In this document: positions 59,881 through 64,000 of the stretch, in pieces
How the letters are laid out: each line of letters begins with the position of its first letter
Position numbering within the stretch: position 1 is the stretch's first letter
Assembly (NCBI RefSeq): GCF_002257565.1
Contig: NZ_CP022736.1
Span: forward strand, 2,728,001 to 2,792,000
Reading direction: 5' to 3'
DNA length: 64,000 bases
Source: Herbaspirillum sp. meg3
Lineage (GTDB): Bacteria > Pseudomonadota > Gammaproteobacteria > Burkholderiales > Burkholderiaceae_D
Translations under genes and position numbers: made by a program
Notes under the pieces: generated by a model
What the model saw: the letters and a program-made list of their open reading frames with translations, nothing else
The model's database searches: none
What the model was told of the DNA's origin: nothing

Positions 59881-61058
59881 CAATGACCTCCCAGCAAATT
59901 GCCGTCGAGATCGAACAGGCGCACCTCGACGCGTTTCACCGACGGCATGCGCGCCTGCGCCAGCGTGGCGATGCGCGCTTCGATGTCGCGCCACAAGCTG
60001 ACTGAGCCCGGTTCATCCTTCAAACGTTCGATTGCTGCTTCCACTGTGTTTGCACTTTCTATCTCGGCGATCAGCACGGGCGAAAATCCCAGCGTCGCCG
60101 CCAGTTCCGACGCTACGCGGGCCACACCGCCCATCGCCATATTGCTCTTGCTCGAATGTGTATCCCATACGCCGTCGAGCACTTTGGCCAGCTTGCCGGG
60201 ATGACCCGCCAGCCACAATACGTCCAACTCTGCGCCCTGCTCAGCCAGGGCCGTCTGCGTGAAGTCCAGCGCGTCGCCGAGAAAATTGGCGATCTGCACC
60301 GAGCGCACTTCCGGCAAGCCCAACGCATCACGCGCAAAAGTCCGGCCGATCTTGCCCGGCAGATATGCCACGCAAGCGGCGACGCCGTTCGGCCTGCTCT
60401 CATCGGCCAGCGCCACGCGGATATACACTTCAATCGAAGCGATCCACGAGGCCAGCGACATCGGCTCCACAATGCCCGACGTGCCCAGAATCGAGATGCC
60501 GCCAACGATACCCAGACGCGGATTAAAGGTCTTCTGCGCAATCTTCTGGCCGTCCTCGCAACCGATGGCGAGATCGAAACCTGAGCTTATCCTGCCTTGC
60601 ATACCCAGTTCTTCCAGTACTTCCTTCACCGCCAGCCGCATCATCTGGCGCGGAACGGGATTGATGGCCGGTTCACCGACCGCCACGCGCAAACCGGGCT
60701 GCGTCGCGGTACCGACGCCGGTCGCCGCCAGGAAGCGAATCTCGCCGATATCGTTGCGCGCCACTTCGGCAAAGATCGTCGCGCCATGCGTGTTGTCCGG
60801 ATCGTCGCCGCCGTCTTTCAGGACTTCGGCACGCACACGTTTTTCATCCAGCACCCGGACGTCTTGTATCGGCACCAGTAAATAGTGCTTGCCGTCCGGC
60901 AGGCTGACTTCCGCCTTGTCGATTTTTTCGTCACGCAACAGCATGGTCAGCGCAGCCTTCACTGCCGCAGTGGCGCAACTGCCGGTCGTCCTGCCGCGCC
61001 GCAGGCCGTTCGGGGCCAGCACGGTCAGGTCGAATTCAGCGCGTTCAAGCTCCTGCAT
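59880..61058 (-). CDS. cbiD: Cobalt-precorrin-5B C1-methyltransferase
   Basis: 392 residues, CbiD, marker of the oxygen-independent path. LRRGRTTGSCATAAVKAAL, GDDPDNTHGATIFAEV, GVGTATQPGLRVAVGEPAINPVPRQM and GTSGIVEPMS are typical. In the aerobic path CobF does the equivalent step. It overlaps the 3' end of the cbiX-cobH gene by 14 bases. Confidence 0.95.
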   Translation of the reverse strand: MQELERAEFDLTVLAPNGLRRGRTTGSCATAAVKAALTMLLRDEKIDKAEVSLPDGKHYLLVPIQDVRVLDEKRVRAEVLKDGGDDPDNTHGATIFAEVARNDIGEIRFLAATGVGTATQPGLRVAVGEPAINPVPRQMMRLAVKEVLEELGMQGRISSGFDLAIGCEDGQKIAQKTFNPRLGIVGGISILGTSGIVEPMSLASWIASIEVYIRVALADESRPNGVAACVAYLPGKIGRTFARDALGLPEVRSVQIANFLGDALDFTQTALAEQGAELDVLWLAGHPGKLAKVLDGVWDTHSSKSNMAMGGVARVASELAATLGFSPVLIAEIESANTVEAAIERLKDEPGSVSLWRDIEARIATLAQARMPSVKRVEVRLFDLDGNLLGGH

Positions 61059-62697
61059 TTATTTGCGACTCCGCTTCCTGCGCTGCAATAACTTGTCCGA
61101 TCGCATCGATCATCAAGGCGTTGACCACCGTCGCTGCCCACGGCGACCCGCCGCGCGTGCCGCTGTTGGTGATGCGCGGTACTTGCAGGCAGCGGCGCAG
61201 ATCGTCCTTGCTTTCACGCGTGCCGACAAAACCAACCGGCAAGCCGATCACCAGTTGCGGCCGCCAGCCGTGCTCGCGGATCAGGCGTGTGGTCTCGACA
61301 ATCGCAGTCGGTGCATCGCCGATGGCGAGGATGATGTCGTTGCCGAATTTCTCCCATGCGCGACGTACACCTGCTGCCGAGCGCGTGATGCCTTGCGCCT
61401 GCGACAACAGGTGCGTTTCGCGGTCGTGTACGCCGCACCAGGTTTCGATGCCGAGCTGTTCGACCAGTGCGCGCTTGAGGCCGGTCTGCACCATCGTTAC
61501 GTCGGTCACCACACGCTTGCAGCGCAAGATGGCGCGAATGCCGGCTTCGATTGCACCAGCAGAAAAATAGATGTCATCGACCGCGTTGAAATCGCCGCTG
61601 GTGTGCACCAGCCGCTGCAACGCCGTCAGATGCGCCGGTGGGAACATCGACCAGTCGCGGCCGGATGCAATGATCTCGAAACTTTCTTTCTCGATCGGGT
61701 GCGGCACATACGGCGGGAACTCTGTCTTCGGTTCAGCGGCCAGCGTCTCGCGATTGAGCAAACCGCGCACCTGCAAGTGATGCGCGCGCTGCGGCTCGCC
61801 GATCTGTTCTTCGAAGCCGACGATCTGCACGCGGTATTTGCACAGGCTGCAATTCATGGCGGCACGTCCTTCGACCGCCTCGCGCGCACGCTCCAGCATG
61901 ACGTCGGCAACGTGTTGATGCACACCAAAATAGCCGGCTTTCAGCACTTCCAGCCCCGGCTCGCGCTGCTGCAAGTCATCGGCGGCGGCATAGATGCGTT
62001 TCACCAGCACGCCATCGAACAGGAAGAACGGCAACACGATGATGCGCGCAAAACCAAGCAAGGCCGCCGCACGCAAGCCATCTGCGACCAGCGGTTTTGC
62101 GGTACCGGAATAACAAACGTAGACGCCGCCAAAGCCCATGCCTTCTTCCAGCATGCGGGCCAGTTTCGACACTTCGCCGTTGGCATCGGGATCGGTAGTG
62201 CCGCGGCCGACCAGCACCAGACAGGTATCGTCACGACGAATGGTTTGTGTGGATTGTGCTTCGGCGGCGAGCACGCGTTCCTGCGCCAGTTGCAGCAATT
62301 GCGGATGCAGGTTCATCGCCCCGCCGAAATGAAAATCGACGTCGGGATGCTTGCGCGCCAGCTCCAATACTTCGGCCGGCATATCGTTCTTGGCATGACG
62401 CGCAGCCAGCAGGACGCCAGGTACGACGGCAACCTGTTTGCTGCCGGCGGCCAGATTGGCTTCGACTGCTTCGCTGATGGTAGGACTGGAAAATTCGAGA
62501 TAACCGTGGGTTACCACGCGGCCTGGCGCACGGGCGCGCACGATATCGACCAGCGCTTCGAATTCGCGCACAGCGTCGGCGTCGCGGCTGCCGTGACCGG
62601 CGATCACGATGCCGTAGCTTGCCGCATTGTCAACATTGCCAACACTGTCAACAGGGGTGACTGCACCACTGACGATATCGGCGGGCACTACGCTCAT
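61045..62697 (-). CDS. cbiX-cobH: Fused CbiX cobaltochelatase / precorrin-8X methylmutase
   Basis: 550 residues. The N-terminal part has two CbiX halves: GHGSRD near residue 34 and, with GRG in place of GHG, VGRGTTDPDANG near 163. At 281-286 is MNCSLC, the MxCxxC that binds a 4Fe-4S cluster in long CbiX proteins. From about residue 330 it is CobH/CbiC: PHPIEKESFEII, VHTSGDFNAVDDIYFSAGAI with the catalytic His, and QLVIGLPVGFVGTRESK. So cobalt insertion and the methyl shift are in one chain. The start at 62697 is in an ATGA overlap with cbiE. Confidence 0.93.
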   Translation of the reverse strand: MSVVPADIVSGAVTPVDSVGNVDNAASYGIVIAGHGSRDADAVREFEALVDIVRARAPGRVVTHGYLEFSSPTISEAVEANLAAGSKQVAVVPGVLLAARHAKNDMPAEVLELARKHPDVDFHFGGAMNLHPQLLQLAQERVLAAEAQSTQTIRRDDTCLVLVGRGTTDPDANGEVSKLARMLEEGMGFGGVYVCYSGTAKPLVADGLRAAALLGFARIIVLPFFLFDGVLVKRIYAAADDLQQREPGLEVLKAGYFGVHQHVADVMLERAREAVEGRAAMNCSLCKYRVQIVGFEEQIGEPQRAHHLQVRGLLNRETLAAEPKTEFPPYVPHPIEKESFEIIASGRDWSMFPPAHLTALQRLVHTSGDFNAVDDIYFSAGAIEAGIRAILRCKRVVTDVTMVQTGLKRALVEQLGIETWCGVHDRETHLLSQAQGITRSAAGVRRAWEKFGNDIILAIGDAPTAIVETTRLIREHGWRPQLVIGLPVGFVGTRESKDDLRRCLQVPRITNSGTRGGSPWAATVVNALMIDAIGQVIAAQEAESQINAGA

Positions 62698-63422
62698 GCG
62701 ACCTCCGCAGACTTGGCAGATGTGCCCGGCGGCGGCTCGATCTGGCTGTCCATGGGCGTATGGGTACGAATCAGCATGATGCTCATGTCGGTGAACTCCT
62801 TGTCCACGCATTCGGCCAGGGTGCCGTGCCACTCTGCTTCACCGCGCGTGAGGTTTTCCCAGACTTCGGTCGGATGGTCGGGCTGCACGCCGTTTTCCAG
62901 CAGGTAGGCCGCAATATGGCGCGGCATGAAGGAGCGCGCCGCATCCCACGGACACGGTATCACAATCGCATTGCGGCCGTCATTGAGCACATGCACAAGA
63001 TGGCGCTTGAACGGCGTCAGGTCGCCACGGCGGTGGAAGGTGATAAAAGTTGTTTCGTCGAAACAAACCTTCGCGCGCGACGCCAGAATTTGCGCGGAGG
63101 AAATGCCGGGCAAGGTCTCGACCGGATGGCCGCAGGCGCGCTCGACGCGTTCCAGATACTGGAAGCCGCTGAAATGGATGTCGCCCATGAACACCACCAC
63201 GCAGCGCTTGCCGACGTGATGTGCAACCGCGACCAGATCGAGCTGGGCGACCTGATCACGATAGTTCATGAGGATGACTTCCGCCGTCGGCGGGATAATG
63301 CTTTGCACGACATTGACGACGGCGTCGAAGCCCGCCACCACGTCGGCATTGCGAATCAACTCGGCACCGCGTTGGGTGAGGTAGCCGATATCGCCCGGGC
63401 CTGCACCTATGCAAATAATCAT
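62694..63422 (-). CDS. cbiE: Cobalt-precorrin-7 C5-methyltransferase (CbiE only)
   Basis: 242 residues. A tetrapyrrole methylase with IICIGAGPGDIGYLTQRG and the FMGDIHFSGFQYLERVER and LPGISSAQILASRAK segments. It matches the CbiE half of CobL; the decarboxylating C15-methyltransferase half (CbiT) is missing, and no separate cbiT is seen in the window. The C-terminal 20 residues are polar and variable. Expected to work between CbiJ/CobK and CbiC/CobH. Confidence 0.88.
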   Translation of the reverse strand: MIICIGAGPGDIGYLTQRGAELIRNADVVAGFDAVVNVVQSIIPPTAEVILMNYRDQVAQLDLVAVAHHVGKRCVVVFMGDIHFSGFQYLERVERACGHPVETLPGISSAQILASRAKVCFDETTFITFHRRGDLTPFKRHLVHVLNDGRNAIVIPCPWDAARSFMPRHIAAYLLENGVQPDHPTEVWENLTRGEAEWHGTLAECVDKEFTDMSIMLIRTHTPMDSQIEPPPGTSAKSAEVA

Positions 63423-63445
63423 ATTGTTGTTCCTTGATTAATTCT

Positions 63446-64000
63446 CTATTGCGTCATACGGGCGCGAATCGTCAGCGCCAGATTGTCGGCCGTCAGCTCT
63501 TCCAGCGTCATGCATTGCGCACCGAGCGCTTGCGCCAGTTGCGCAGCGCGGCCCAGACGGACATAGCCGGTTTCGGTATCGAGCACCAGCGCAGGCGTGC
63601 CGCGTGCAGCCAGTTGCTCGGCCAGCGCCAGCGTCTCGCGCCAGGGATCGCCGCCGTTTTGCAGCGCGACGTTGCCTTTACCGTCGCTGAGCAGCACCAG
63701 CAATGGCGGTGCTGTGCCATTGGATTGCTCCAGCGTCTGCAAGGCCAGTTGCAAGGCATGCGGCAGCGGCGTGCGGCCGCCGGTCGGCAATTCGCGCAGA
63801 CCTTGTTCGGCAAGATCGACGCTGCGTGTCGGCGCCAGCAATACGGAAGCTTTGTCGCCACGGAAGCCGATTACTGCGACCTGGTCGCGACGTTGATAGA
63901 CATCCGTCAGCAAAGCCAGCACGGCGCCCTTCACTGCCTCCATGCGCCGTTGCGCGGCCATCGAACCGGAAGCGTCGACCACGAACAGGATCAGGTTGGC
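63446..64000 (-). CDS. VWA-domain chelatase subunit (ChlD/BchD-like, 5' partial)
   Basis: The frame is open to the right edge, so the N-terminus is outside. The 184 residues present are a von Willebrand A domain with the MIDAS motif DASGSM and later Thr and Asp sites (GGRTPLPHAL, LLSDGKGNV). This is the C-terminal domain of magnesium/cobalt chelatase D subunits, which work with a CobN-type or ChlH-type large subunit. It is the first gene visible of the cobalamin operon, 23 bases before cbiE, so a cobaltochelatase role is likely. CobN would be expected beyond the edge. Confidence 0.85.
   Translation of the reverse strand, partial: ANLILFVVDASGSMAAQRRMEAVKGAVLALLTDVYQRRDQVAVIGFRGDKASVLLAPTRSVDLAEQGLRELPTGGRTPLPHALQLALQTLEQSNGTAPPLLVLLSDGKGNVALQNGGDPWRETLALAEQLAARGTPALVLDTETGYVRLGRAAQLAQALGAQCMTLEELTADNLALTIRARMTQ

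Noticed and set aside
60889..62907. A 672-codon open frame on the plus strand across cbiD, cbiX-cobH and cbiE.
   Set aside because: Antisense to three well-supported cobalamin genes; composition is that of a shadow frame.
1..64000. tRNA genes, rRNA, CRISPR arrays, transposases, phage genes and a cobalamin riboswitch.
   Set aside because: None seen by eye. A riboswitch for the minus-strand cobalamin operon would lie beyond 64000.

Overview
The window looks like a chromosomal segment of a betaproteobacterium, most likely of the Oxalobacteraceae (Herbaspirillum or Collimonas type). This is inferred from gene content (FNR/HemN/OmpW, NorR-Hmp, uronate dehydrogenase with KdgD, an extra FtsK, a DUF3141 protein, a phosphonatase operon) and from uniform, moderately GC-rich coding sequence; no rRNA or marker gene is present to prove it. 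I saw no tRNA, rRNA, insertion sequence, prophage or CRISPR array. Both edges cut genes: a hybrid histidine kinase on the left and a VWA-domain chelatase subunit on the right.

Layout. 1-2306: kinase and a secreted NlpC/P60 peptidase. 2437-8282: a sugar-acid region with a four-gene polar-type ABC transporter, uronate dehydrogenase and, divergently, 5-dehydro-4-deoxyglucarate dehydratase. 8334-10495: a small secreted NTF2-like protein and a 534-residue protein I do not recognise. 10674-14083: an anaerobic block of fnr, hemN and an OmpW-like porin, with FNR boxes before all three. 14197-27364: fatty acid desaturase, a DUF3141 alpha/beta hydrolase with a histone-like tail, an HDOD protein, N-formylglutamate amidohydrolase-like and transglutaminase-like proteins, a lone receiver protein, a PepSY membrane protein, NUDIX, a DeoR regulator, a deaminase and a chemoreceptor. 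27379-30861: a nitric oxide defence module (norR, three NorR sites, a sigma-54 promoter, hmp, hemerythrin). 30882-40739: a MocR regulator with AhpD-like and cupin genes, an ftsK paralogue, an MFS carrier, CYTH phosphatase and small unknowns.

40720-46299 is a LysR-controlled phosphonate operon (phnD-phnC-phnE, an iron alcohol dehydrogenase, phnX) with no phnW beside it. 46390-47969 holds a TSUP permease and two small proteins.

47966-64000 is one long minus-strand cobalamin operon. In transcription order it is: chelatase VWA subunit (partial), cbiE, cbiX-cobH fusion, cbiD, cobI, cobM, cbiG, cobJ-cobK fusion, cobW, cobO, cobB, bluB, cobU, cbiB, cobC, cobQ. Most junctions are 4-base ATGA overlaps. 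CbiX, CbiD and CbiG point to the oxygen-independent, early-cobalt route. The VWA subunit hints at a late-insertion chelatase as well, and BluB needs oxygen. CobW lacks the CxCC motif usual in its family, and cbiT, cobS and cobT are not in the window.

The strongest regulatory evidence is the set of FNR boxes (two at about -41.5 from good -10 elements) and the NorR/sigma-54 arrangement before hmp. The best candidates for new biology are the cysteine-less CobW, the mixed cobalt chelation set, the phosphonate operon without a transaminase, and the DUF3141 and 534-residue proteins.
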